Shown here: piece by piece, positions 32,981 through 42,563 of the stretch | Layout: every line of letters starts with the position of its first letter | Numbering within the stretch: position 1 is the first letter of the stretch | Assembly (NCBI RefSeq): GCF_018446385.1 | Contig: NC_055999.1 | Location: forward strand, 85,044,281 to 85,108,280 | DNA length: 64,000 nt | Source: Zingiber officinale | Taxonomy: Eukaryota; Streptophyta; Magnoliopsida; Zingiberales; Zingiberaceae | Reading direction: 5' to 3' | The notes under the pieces: generated by a model | Seen by the model: only the letters and a program-made list of their open reading frames with translations | What the model was told of the DNA's origin: nothing | The model's database searches: none | Position numbers and translations under genes: made by a program

Positions 32981-35050
32981 GTAAGTAGCTTCTCACCTGC
33001 GATAGGAGTAGTTTTTGGATTTTGTTTGGATGTTTCCTTGTTTCCCTTGAATTCGAAGCATGTTGTAAGATTTTTGGTTTTGACAATTCTGCCGTGGATC
33101 TTAAGGGAAGAAAGTAACTAGATTAAGCATGTAGGTTTATGGTTTAGAGGATTACTGTAGAATAGTTATGATTGAGCTTAGTTTTTCCTTGCCGTGACAT
33201 TGGGTATGCAGAATGATCGGGTTTTGGGTTTTCTTTTGTTGTCGTGGCACATAGCATGTAGAACAAGTATGGTTTTGAGGTTACAGTAGCAATTTTCATT
33301 AGATTTGTTGGTTGTGACTTGATGAGCATGTTCGGGTTGAAGGGAAGCTAGCAATCTTGTGTTTTCTTTTGTTGCCGTGGCACATAGCAGGAGGAACAGT
33401 TATTACAGTGCAGTTTTGATTTGTTATCAATTCATTGGTATGTTGTTAGCCCTTTTTATCACTTATTCCCTAACTGCAGTTTTAGTTTTCTTTTAAGTTG
33501 TGTAGATTAGCAATGAAAAGATTGTGTTCAGTGCTGGCTTTGTAGATTTAGTGCAATGTGGATTAGATTGCTGTTAGACCCCTTTCTTCCATGCTCAGTA
33601 CTGGTTTGGTTGGTGTGAATGGCTTTAAGGAATAAGTATAGTATGTACATTAATTGTTAGCATTGTAGTTTAGCATTTCAGATTTTTACCTTTTGTAGTT
33701 GTGCAGATTTTTGCATTTTGTAGCACTGCAGTTTATCTCCTTTAGCAGTGTAGATTCTTTGTTTCTTATTTTGAAGCATGCTTAAAGAATTTAGATTTTT
33801 GCTTCCCTTTGTTTTAATTCTGACATGGCATGCTTGAGGAATTCAGATGTGGTTTCCTTTATTTAATTTTGTTGTAGCATACTTAAAGAAGTCAGATTCA
33901 GTTTTCCTTTGATTTATATCTATTGTAGCATGCTTAAAGAAGTTAGGTTTTCTTTCCTTTGATTTATTCTGTTGATATATGCTTAAAGAATCCTGTTGCT
34001 CTATAAAAACTCTAGGATATGCATGTAAGTGGAAAAAAATAAGAGTTCTATTAAATCCTTAGAGGTTTATAAGTAGTTATAAGAAAGAGAGACCAAGGTC
34101 TTAATAGGATCCCTAAGTTTAAGAATTGGGATCAGTAGCACACCAAGTGCTCAAAGAAATGCCAAGGCATTTTATTATAAGAATATTAAGATAACATGTA
34201 TAAGAAAGATAAAGAAAAGAAAGAAAAAGGCCAAGGCCTTAAGTACATCCCAAAGTCAAGACTTTAGGGATTTTGGCACACAAGGTGCTTGTTAAAATGT
34301 CAAGACATTTAAAGAAGAAGTAATTAAGATATTTTACTTTGAAGAGGCTAGTACCCGACTTCCGAGGTTGTCGTTAAACAAATCCAGGTGACCAATTCTG
34401 AGGTCTTGGCCCTGGTAAGACCGAGGTCTTTACCCTCGTAGAACTGGTGGCTCACTACCCAGTCTCTATTAGGGAGCGCGCTTTGGTACTACGCCTGGGC
34501 CCAAGAGAAGTTGATTACTATTTTGAAGTATTATAAGTATAAGTTTTTGAACAAGTAAAATAAGTTTCACATAAGTATAAAAGAATAAGTTTTAAACAAG
34601 TGAGATAAAAGAATAAGTTTAGAACAAATGAAATAAGTTTCACTTTGTTTTAAAATCAGTAAGTTTAGCTTTCTTTTGTGCTAGCATATTATTTAGATTA
34701 GCTTACTGTTATTTACTATTAGAAGAGCATGAGTAGCTTTATATGTTTAGCATTTCAGTATGTTTGATTCATTTTCTATTAGAGGAGCATGAGTAGCTTT
34801 ACATGCTTAGCATTTTAGCCTGATTAGTTTATTGAGAATGATTAGCTTTACCTTTCAGCATGCAGCTTTATTCTTGTGTATCATGAGTAGGCAGATTATT
34901 TTCAGAGTTTTGCTATTAGTTGAGCATGAGTAGCTTTTCTGTTTAGCATTTCAGTTTTAGCATTCTTCATATTATATGCTCTTTCGAGTTTTGTGAGTTA
35001 GATAACGCTTACTAAGTATTGGCTTATAGTTTGCATTCCTCCTACTGCAG
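32981..35050 (+). other. Possible LTR intron of G3
   Basis: The donor GTAAGT at 32981-32986 and acceptor CTCCTACTGCAG ending at 35050 would define a 2.07-kb intron in element sense. Homologous positions in the other family members also hold donor and acceptor consensus. No transcript evidence is available here. Confidence 0.35.
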
Positions 35051-35566
35051 ATAAAGGAAAAGCTAAAGTATAAGGAAGAAGGCGACAAGATGGTGGGGAT
35101 GGTGTGTGATGTTGAACTATGGAAGCCTCGGGACTTGGCTAAGAAGTTGTTTAGAGTCCTTCTTTAATGTTATTAGAGAAGTTAAGATTGTTAAAGAGTT
35201 GTTTCCTTTTTCTTATGTTGCTAATTGAGTCTATTCCGCATTGTTAGTTTGGTTGTTTCCCACTGTTGGAGATTTATTCATTTGCTATTGCTAGAATAGT
35301 TTTTCTTTTAAGTTGTTGTGTCTTATTACTGCGTGGTTCTGAAGTATATATACCAGCCGCATATGGCTGATGGTTTATTTTGCATGTATTGATGATTATT
35401 GTCACCGGTACAGGGGAGACTCTGCCGATATTTTTCGGTAGGAACTTCTCTGGGGCGTGACAAATTTAAATGTTGCTAATATTAGCATAAGTAACACTAG
35501 TGAGTAGAGTTAATAGTTAAGTAACGGTCACCTTAGAGGGTAGTAAGGAATGTGGGTCGTTACAGT

Positions 35567-35578
35567 TGGTATCAGAGC
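35567..35578 (+). promoter_or_regulatory. G3 primer binding site (initiator tRNA-Met)
   Basis: TGGTATCAGAGC begins two bases after the LTR end at 35564 and confirms the plus orientation. Confidence 0.9.
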
Positions 35579-35815
35579 AAAGTCTCATTCTCCAGCATCA
35601 CACACGCATCAACATCAACCTTGTCGTCTTCAAGTAAGAAAGTATTTAAGTTTTTCCTTTTATGCTTTCTTTATTATTTGCAGTATGGAGTAATTGCTTA
35701 TATGCGCTTTAGTAAGATAGAAGTTTTGTTTCTCTTATATTCATATACATAAGTATGTCTAGAAAGGATAGAGAAGATATCAAGCATTTTTCTCTGCATA
35801 ACTAGATGTCAAGAA
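35579..35815 (+). other. G3 leader
   Basis: Non-coding sequence between primer site and gag start. It contains TCGTCTTCAAGTAAGAAAG, matching the G1 and G4 leaders in reverse. Confidence 0.7.
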
Positions 35816-35910
35816 GAGAACGTCCCCGTACGTTCGTATTGAGGACCGAGCACAGAAGAACAAGAAAGACCCAAGCAGGAAAACGTTCGAGTAGTATGTG
35901 AGTATCCAGA
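35816..35910 (+). pseudogene. G3 gag start fused to pre-RT linker by deletion
   Basis: ATG at 35816 gives MSRRERPRT, the same gag start as G1. Within about 50 bases the sequence jumps to the linker normally found just before RT (CCCAAGCAGG followed by GTTCGAGTAGTATGTGAG). So nearly all of gag and protease is deleted, probably through a shared GCACAGAAGAA-like word. The target duplication of G4 ends this part. Confidence 0.75.
35906..35910. repeat. Target-site duplication CCAGA (left)
   Basis: CCAGA precedes TGTAACGACC and recurs at 52474-52478 after the last GTTACA. Removing the intervening sequence and one CCAGA makes the G3 pol frame continuous. Confidence 0.93.
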
Positions 35911-36395
35911 TGTAACGACCACCCTTCTTACTACTACTACTACTCTCTAAGAGTGACCGTTACTTAACTACTAACTCTACTTAACCAGTACACTACTTAA
36001 CTATGAGAAATCCCTACCGAAAAATTTCGGCAGAATCTCCCTTGTACCGGTGACCAAATCAACAATACAAACAAATAATAAACCATCAGCCACATGCGGC
36101 TGGTATATATAGTTCACAACCACGCAGTAATAATGTCACAATAACTGAAAGGAAACTATTCTAGCAATAGTAAACAGATAGAACTCCAACGATAAGACAT
36201 AACAAGCTACAAGTGCGGAATAGACTCAATTACAATCTCAACTTCATCATAGCATTAAAAGAGAAGTAAAATAACTAAACAGAAAAGTCTTGGCAATTTG
36301 CCAGCTCATTCTGGATCTCTCCATAGTCCAACCATCACACACCTTCATCACCACCACCTTGTTGCCTTCCTTTCATACCTTAGCTTTTCCTTTAT

Positions 36396-38553
36396 CTGCA
36401 GTAGGAGGAAATGCAGTCTATAAGCATAAAGCTTAGTGAGCGCTATCTACTCACAAAAACTCGATATGCATGTATACAAATAAAAACATACTAAAACTGA
36501 ATGCTAACATGTAAAGCTACTCATGCTCATAAATAGCAAAGAAATCAACTAATAGAAAAGCTAACATGTATAGCTAATCATGCTCATAATCCAATAAAGG
36601 AATCATACTAACTGAAATACTAAACATGTAAAGCTACTAAACCTGTAAAGCTACTAAACATGTAAAACTACTAAACATGTAAAGCTAAACATGCTGAATA
36701 ATTTAGTAGCAAGGAAACAATTGAAACTACTACTGCATGCTTCAAATAACAAGAAACTAAACTTTCTAATCCTAAACATATTTGAAGCTTGTTTCATTTG
36801 TTTCAAAACTTATACTTTAATACTTTAAAATAATAATCAACTTCTCTTGGGCCCGGCATTGTACCACTTTGCGCGCATTCTTAATAAGAATCGAGGTAGC
36901 TAATCCCGAAACTACTAAGATACTTCTAGGCCTTCTGCCTAGGGGCAACTTGGAGCCCATCCCTTGGACCTTGTGTCCGGTACATGCCCTTTAAAAGTAA
37001 AATACTTATTATCTTATTTACTTCTTCTTTAAATGCCTTGGCATTTTAATAAGCACCTCGTGTGTCAAAATCCCTAAAGTCTTGACTTTGGGATCTACTT
37101 AAGGCCTTGGCCTTTTTCTTTCCTTTCTTTATCTTCCTTATACTTTTCTTTATCTTTCTTATACTTTCCTTAAACCCAAAATAGTGTTAGGGTATCTTTC
37201 GTATGCATCTATAAATGAAACTAACTATGTAACACATAATCATGCATAGAATACAAAAGAAATCTACACATACAATACTTATCAAAAATCTGCACTAATG
37301 CTTAACAGAAATCTGCATACTAGCTTAATAAAAATCTCCATAATAGCTTAACAGAAATCTGCATACTAGCTTAACAAAATCTGCATACTAAACTTAACTA
37401 AAATCTGCATATTAAGCTTATCTAAAATCTGCATACTAAGCTTAATCAAATCTGCTCACTACACTAACTAACTTCTGCACTTGAAAGCCTAATAAAATTT
37501 TGCACTTGTAAACTTAATGAAATCTGCATTCTAAACTTCATAAAATCTGCACTACAATTGGTGGATCCCAATTAGAAAAGTCTACATCAGAAATCTATCC
37601 GAATTTCCAATACAAAGTCTGAAGAAAATAATTCACAGACTCGATTAATCATCTTCTTCCTCCCTTTGTGGTTCACGGCAGCAGAAACAACCAAAGCGCA
37701 AATCCAAACTCAAACCTCCAAAGAAAACTCACCGTCAACTAAATCCTTCTATAAAAATGATGTAAATCTTGTTTTCCTTATTTTTGTTTTTCTGCTCTGA
37801 TGTTCTATTGTTACAAAACATAACCGCGATATCTTTGTGACAATCCACAGAAAGTTAACAAGTACAGGACTAGTCTTTAGATCAATCAAGCTGGCATATG
37901 CATTGGCAGGTCTGACCAACTTCGGAAATGGAAAACTTTCAAGACTCTATATAATCTGATCTGCCCATTAAGGTAACAAAGAAGTCTATGTTTGAAAAAA
38001 TAACTATAAGGGATGTTCTTTTTTTTTTTTATTGCAGCAAACTAAAAATCTAAAATCTGAGGAGCTACACCACGAAACTAAACTACATGCCCCACTTAAA
38101 ACCAATAGCATGTGAAAATCTGCATATGCTCACAATAGCTAAGGAAAACCAAAACAAAGAAGTCAACGCTGCACCACCAAAGGAAACTCTATACAGCAAC
38201 AAAAAAAACAAATCTGCACAACATGTTCTCCTTCTTGTTATAGTACGTACCTTTCCTATCAGATTTTGCTTGATCTATAGACTTGTTACCTGTTCATAAA
38301 AAACAAATGCTCCGATCCCTTCTTTTATAAAACTTCATATGTACTTAACTCAAAGTCTAACCACTCATCTTGATTTCATATGTTCCAAAAACAAAGAAAG
38401 AGGGCTCAATCCCTAGCAACTAAATTCTGTACACTATGTTCCGAAAACAAGGAAGAAGAACCAAATCCTTAGCATCAAATTTTACAACATGCTTGAAAAT
38501 CAAGGAAAACAAGAATCCGAGAGCTACTCCTACTGCAGGTGAGAAACACTCAC
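36396..38553 (-). other. Possible LTR intron of G4
   Basis: In element sense a donor AAG/GTGAGT (38548-38553) and an acceptor CTCCTACTGCAG (ending at 36396) enclose 2.16 kb. CACTAAG, a branch-point-like word, lies about 45 bases before the acceptor. The same pair exists in LTR 2 and LTR 3 and at equivalent sites in G3 and G5. Confidence 0.35.
37270..37560 (-). repeat. AAATCTGCATACTAGCTTAAC array in G4 LTR 1
   Basis: About a dozen imperfect 20-25-base units. Repeated in LTR 2 (43920-44205) and LTR 3 (50585-50865) with the same unit order. Confidence 0.85.
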
Positions 38554-38899
38554 CTTGTTGTTCTTGGACTTACAACCGAAAGGAAGAAGAAAAGCTCTAG
38601 GGTTTCGGTCAACTTAAGTCTTCCGGCTCCTCTTCGTCCGCCTACGTGTGCTCCTCGTCGAGGGGAGCTCGGCGGTGTGAAGACCGGCCGGAAAAAAAAA
38701 CCCTTCGCCGGCGCCGGAGATCAAGCCCTAGGTCCTCCTTTGTTTCCTCCCGTGAGTCGGCGCCGTCGCGCACCAGAGAAGAGAAGGAGAAGATTTTGAG
38801 AGAAAATTCTGATTTTCCCAAAATAAAACCTAAATCTCCTTTCTTATACTAGGGTTTAATCGAAACTATGCTATAAACTAAATTCTCTCCATATAAAGT

Positions 38900-38996
38900 T
38901 AACAAAATCGTGTAGCTCAGCTGGTTGGGCCGGTTTTGCTTGGGTCAGTCCGAGGTTGTGGGTTCGAAACCCAACTTCTATAAATTTATATTTTTT
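38900..38996 (+). other. Antisense tRNA-like module in G4 LTR 1
   Basis: Box A TAGCTCAGCTGG at 38913-38924 lies within a D-arm-like GCTCAGCTGGTTGGGC. Box B GGTTCGAAACC at 38961-38971 lies within a T-arm with a 4-bp stem (TGGG/CCCA). A six-T run follows at 38991-38996. Box spacing (48 bases) is in the range of pol III type 2 promoters. There is no acceptor stem, so it is tRNA-derived rather than a tRNA gene. Confidence 0.7.
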
Positions 38997-39155
38997 GTCA
39001 AACTTTCTTTCTTTTTGTAAACATACCAAACGGACTCCAAAAATTACATAAAAATACTCTAAAAATTCCTAAAAATCTCTAGAATATTTTAAAAGCATTT
39101 CCAAATATTTTTAAGAATATTTAGAACTCAAAATAGGGAAAATTGGGTCGTTACA

Positions 39156-39170
39156 ATTCCCCATACCTTA
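39156..39170 (-). promoter_or_regulatory. G4 polypurine tract (internal copy A)
   Basis: The minus strand TAAGGTATGGGGAAT abuts the 3' LTR. The second copy is at 45808-45822. Confidence 0.8.
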
Positions 39171-39190
39171 TAAAAAGTTCGTCCTCGAAC

Positions 39191-40560
39191 TTAGAATAGT
39201 TCTGGATCTTTCTGTCTCATACTATCCTCCGGCTCCCAAGTGACTTTCTCGTGCTTCTGGTTCTGCCAGACGACCTTCACTAGTGGTACTTCTTTGCTTC
39301 TTAATCTCTTGACTGCTCTGTCCACTATATGTGTAGGTCTGCTCTCGTAGCTAAGATCCTCTTGGATCTGCACTGTCTGAGGCTGAATCACTTGGCTCGG
39401 GTCATGGAGACACTTCTTTAGCATGGAGTCATGAAATACATTATGTATTACTGACATGTCATGTGGTAAATCTAGCTTGTAAGCAACTTTCCCAATCCTT
39501 TCTGTGATCAGGTAAGGTCCTACATAGCGAGGACTTAATTTGCCCTTCTTGCCAAATCTCATCACTCCCTTCATAGGAGCGACTTTGAGAAAAACTGAAT
39601 CCCCTACTTGGAACTCAAGTGGCCTACGGCGTGTGTCAGCATAACTTTTCTGCCTACTCTGGGCAGTCTCAATCTTCTGTCTGATCTTCTGGATAGCCTG
39701 AGTGGTCTCATTTATCATCTCAGTCTAAATGCCCAGCTCTACTTCCATTTCTTTTCTCTCACTTGCTTCTTGCCAGCAAATGGGTGATCTGCATTTCCTG
39801 CCATACAACGCCTCATAAGGAGTCATCTTGATAGTGGCCTGATAACTATTGTTGTAGGCAAATTCAGCTAAGCACAGATACTTGCACCAACTTCCCTTGA
39901 AATCTAGTACACAAGCTCCAAGCATATCTTCTAGAATCTGATTTACTCGCTCTGTTTGTCCATCAGTCTGAGGATGGAAGGCTGTGCTGAACTTGAGTTT
40001 GGTGCCCAATGCAGTCTGAACACACTCCCAAAAGTGAGAGGTGAAGCGCTCATCTCTATCAGACACAATAGATTTGGGAACTCCATGAAGTCTGATCACC
40101 TCTTTAACATACAACTGTGCCAACTGCTCTATAGAGTGGGACACCTTGATGGCTAGAAAATGGGGCAGACTTGGTCAATCTATCCACTATTACCCATATT
40201 GCATCATATCCATTCGTAGTTCTTGGGAGACTTGTTATAAAGTCCATGGATATGTCTTCCCACTTCCACTCTGGTATTGAAAGAGGTTGTAGCATTCCTC
40301 CCGGTCTCTGGTGTTCTGCTTTGACTCTCTGGCATGTCAGGCAGGTACTGACATATTTAGCTACATCTCTTTTGAGTCCGGACCACCAGAACCTCTGTTT
40401 CACATCTTGATACATCTTGGTAGAACCAGGATGCATGGAGTACGGTGTATTATGGGCTTCTTCTAGAATCTTCTTTCTCAGCTCTTCATCATTGGGAACA
40501 CAAAGGCGACTCACGATAAAGAATTCCACCGTCGATACTCAAAATCCGGAATTTTCTTCT
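39191..40560 (-). pseudogene. G4 copy A: integrase with chromodomain-like tail (broken)
   Basis: Landmarks are CLTCQRVKAEHQRPGG, ISMDFITSLPRTTNGYDAIW, SIVSDRDERFTSHFWE, HPQTDGQTERVNQILEDML, AEFAYNNSYQATIKM, KKGKLSPRYVGPYLITERIG, and a tail KRLRSKEVPLVKVVWQN with VTWEPEDSMRQKDPELF. Breaks: a stop before TEMINETTQ (39725), consistent with CAG-to-TAG, and a frameshift near 40145. Small deletions near 40510-40540 distinguish this copy from copy B. Confidence 0.9.
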
Positions 40561-40623
40561 TCTTGTATCCCTTGCTTGATCTTTTGGATATCTGGATCCT
40601 CACTTTGCTTCTTCTGTATATCC

Positions 40624-41430
40624 TCAAGCAGGGTTGACTGCTTCTATTTTGGTTAGATCCACTTGGATGCCTTCTTTAGAAATTATGTGACCTAGAAATG
40701 CCACCTGATCTAACCAGAACTCGCACTTTGAGAATTTAGCGTAAAGCTTCTTTTGTTGAAGGGTCTGTAGAACTATTCTCAAGTGCGTGTCATGCTCCTC
40801 TGGGGTTCTGGAATAGACTAGAATGTCGTCGATGAACACAATGACAAATTTATCAAGGTATTCTCTGAACACTCTGTTCATCAGGTCCATGAAAACTGCA
40901 GGTGCATTAGTCACACCAAAAGGCATGACTACGAACTCGTAGTGTCCGTATTTGGTCCTGAAAGCCGTTCTGGGTATATCCTTTTCCTTCACTTTCAACT
41001 GATGGTACCCAGAGCGCGGGTCTATCTTGGAGAACACTGTTGTCTTCTTTAGCTGATCAAATAGATCATCTATTCTAGAAAGAGGGTATTTGTCCTTAAC
41101 TGCTACTTTGCTCAGTGCTCTAAAATCTATGCACATTCGCATAGATCCGTCTTTCTCCTTATCGAACAACTCTGGAGCTCCCCGGGGTGAATGACTAGGG
41201 CAGATGAAACCCTTGTCAAGTAGCTCCTAAAATTGTTCTTGTAACTCTTTTAGCTCTGCTAGAGGAATTCGGTAAGGAGCTTTTGAAATTGGACCGGTAC
41301 CAGGAACCAGTTCAATCTCAAACTCCACTTCTCTGTTGGGAGGTAGTCCATGTAGCTCTTCTGGGAATACCTCTGGATACTCACAGACTACCTGAACATC
41401 TTCCTTCTTGGGTCTTTCTTGTGATCATTG
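40624..41430 (-). pseudogene. G4 copy A: reverse transcriptase, truncated (RNase H deleted)
   Basis: RT motifs are [63 protein letters not shown] (near 40830) and [13 protein letters not shown]. It stops after KIEAV and joins directly to the linker beyond RNase H (around 40630-40640), so RNase H is missing. The upstream part (41170-41430) has the pre-RT linker with a stop near 41230. Confidence 0.9.
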
Positions 41431-42313
41431 TCTTTCTAGTTCTAATTACTTAACTGGGGTTTCTGACTCCCCACTATCTTATCTCCGATCTTAACTGGCT
41501 TATGTTGCGCTCGTTGTGCCTTGATGCTGTTCAGCTAGTGCTCACTAATACCCTGCTGACCAGCTCTTTACTAATCTGTGGTCGGTGAGTTTCACTACTC
41601 ACATTAGGTGTTATTTCTGGTCTCAGCATTAGGAGCATCAGTCTGACTCGTTCTTTCACTGTACTTACTAACTCTAGGCAAAGGTTAGCTAGCCTGTTAA
41701 ATCTTTTAACCGCTTCTTCTACTGGCAGGTCACCTTGTCTGAATTCCATAAGCTCCTCATACTGTTTATTGGTGATCCGTTGACGGAAGACTTCTTTGTA
41801 AAACTCTGTCTCGAAATCAACCCAGCTCATCTGGTTGACTGCTCTCTTACTCTTAACTCGCTCCCACTACATACAAGCATCTCCAGATAGGCAGAAAGAG
41901 ACACACTTAATGGTATCAACCTTCTCGACTTCTGGTCAGTCAAGAAGCTTCATTGTGCTCTCCAGTGTCTTGAACCAAGCCTGGGCATCCCAGGGTCAGT
42001 CGTGCCTGAGAAACTTCCTGGCTTCAGCTTCAGCCACTGTATCAGGTAGGCTTCTTGTCTCGAGGTCTGTGACGACTCCAGGGCAGCTGGTGGAACTTGA
42101 TCACCACTGGAGTCTCCACATTAATGGTTGGGGGAGTGGGAGGAGCTAGCTTCTGATTGGCCATTAGATTGGCAATCACTTGCTGCTGCTCGCTACTTGT
42201 CTCTGAAGTTGAGCAACAACTTCAGGGAGAATAGGCCCAGGGGTTCTGGGCTTTTCGTTCTCCTGAACTCGGTCCTCAGTATAAACGGTACGGGGATGTC
42301 CTCTTCTTGACAT
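41431..42313 (-). pseudogene. G4 copy A: gag without zinc knuckle (broken)
   Basis: The start MSRRGHPRT at 42313 and the gag domain (MSWVDFETEFYKEVFRQRIT, EELMEFRQGDLPVEEAVKRF, RVRLMLLMLRPEITPNVSSE) are clear. Near 41430-41445 the sequence jumps from the post-gag linker straight to the pre-RT linker, so the CCHC knuckle and the protease are deleted. Several 1-3 base deletions near 42045-42110 and 42195 break the frame. Confidence 0.85.
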
Positions 42314-42549
42314 CCAATTATGTAAAGGAAAAAGACTAAATAGCTTCTCTAACCCTTTCTAATCATATATATATATGAATAAAGAAAAGAGAAACAAAAT
42401 CTTCTATCTTACTTAAGCACTTAAAAACAAATACTCTATACTGCAGTTAATAATAAGGAAAGCAGAATAAAGAAAGAATTTTAAATACTTTCTTACTTGG
42501 AGACGGCAAGGATGATGCTGATGTGTGTGATGCTGGAGAATGGAACACT

Positions 42550-42561
42550 GCTCTGATACCA
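42550..42561 (-). promoter_or_regulatory. G4 primer binding site, copy A
   Basis: The minus strand TGGTATCAGAGC lies two bases inside LTR 2. The copy B site is at 49208-49219. Confidence 0.9.
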
Positions 42562-42563
42562 AC

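Larger units (their letters stand above)
32401..35564 (+). mobile_element. G3 5' LTR
   Basis: Plus-strand member of the G1/G4/G5 LTR family, starting near TTAACAACCCAAATTTCC and ending GGGTCGTTACA beside the primer site. The start TG is lost (TATTTAAC), so the left boundary is accurate to a few bases. It holds the GC-rich leader-like block, T-rich repeats of CATGCTTAAAGAA (33775-33990) and the conserved AGCACTTGGTGTGC/ACCAGGTG block. Its length is about 3.16 kb. Confidence 0.88.
35911..39155 (-). mobile_element. G4 LTR 1 (3' LTR)
   Basis: Starts TGTAACGACCACCC and ends GGGTCGTTACA on the plus strand. Private variants against the other two LTRs include CTATGAG near 36002, GACCAAATC near 36052, TTTTGCAC near 37499 and GAAAATAATTC near 37626. 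It contains the tRNA-like module, the CTGCATACT array (37270-37560) and the GC-rich leader block (38530-38800). Confidence 0.94.

Noticed and set aside
36361-36410. Separate intron acceptor of a host gene
   Set aside because: The motif recurs in every LTR of the family, so it belongs to the LTR; it is reported as a possible LTR intron instead.
37270-37560. Regular short repeats that resemble a CRISPR array
   Set aside because: Units are imperfect, have no unique spacers of constant length, and lie in a plant LTR. This is a tandem repeat.
38539-38852. Arginine-rich frames of about 100 residues repeated at 38539, 45141 and 51806
   Set aside because: They are copies of the same LTR leader-like block. 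Conservation follows from LTR duplication; in LTR 1 a one-base deletion removes the upstream start. No domain is visible.
38900-38996. Genuine tRNA gene
   Set aside because: Box A, box B and a T-arm are present but no acceptor stem or anticodon arm can be paired, so it is only tRNA-like.
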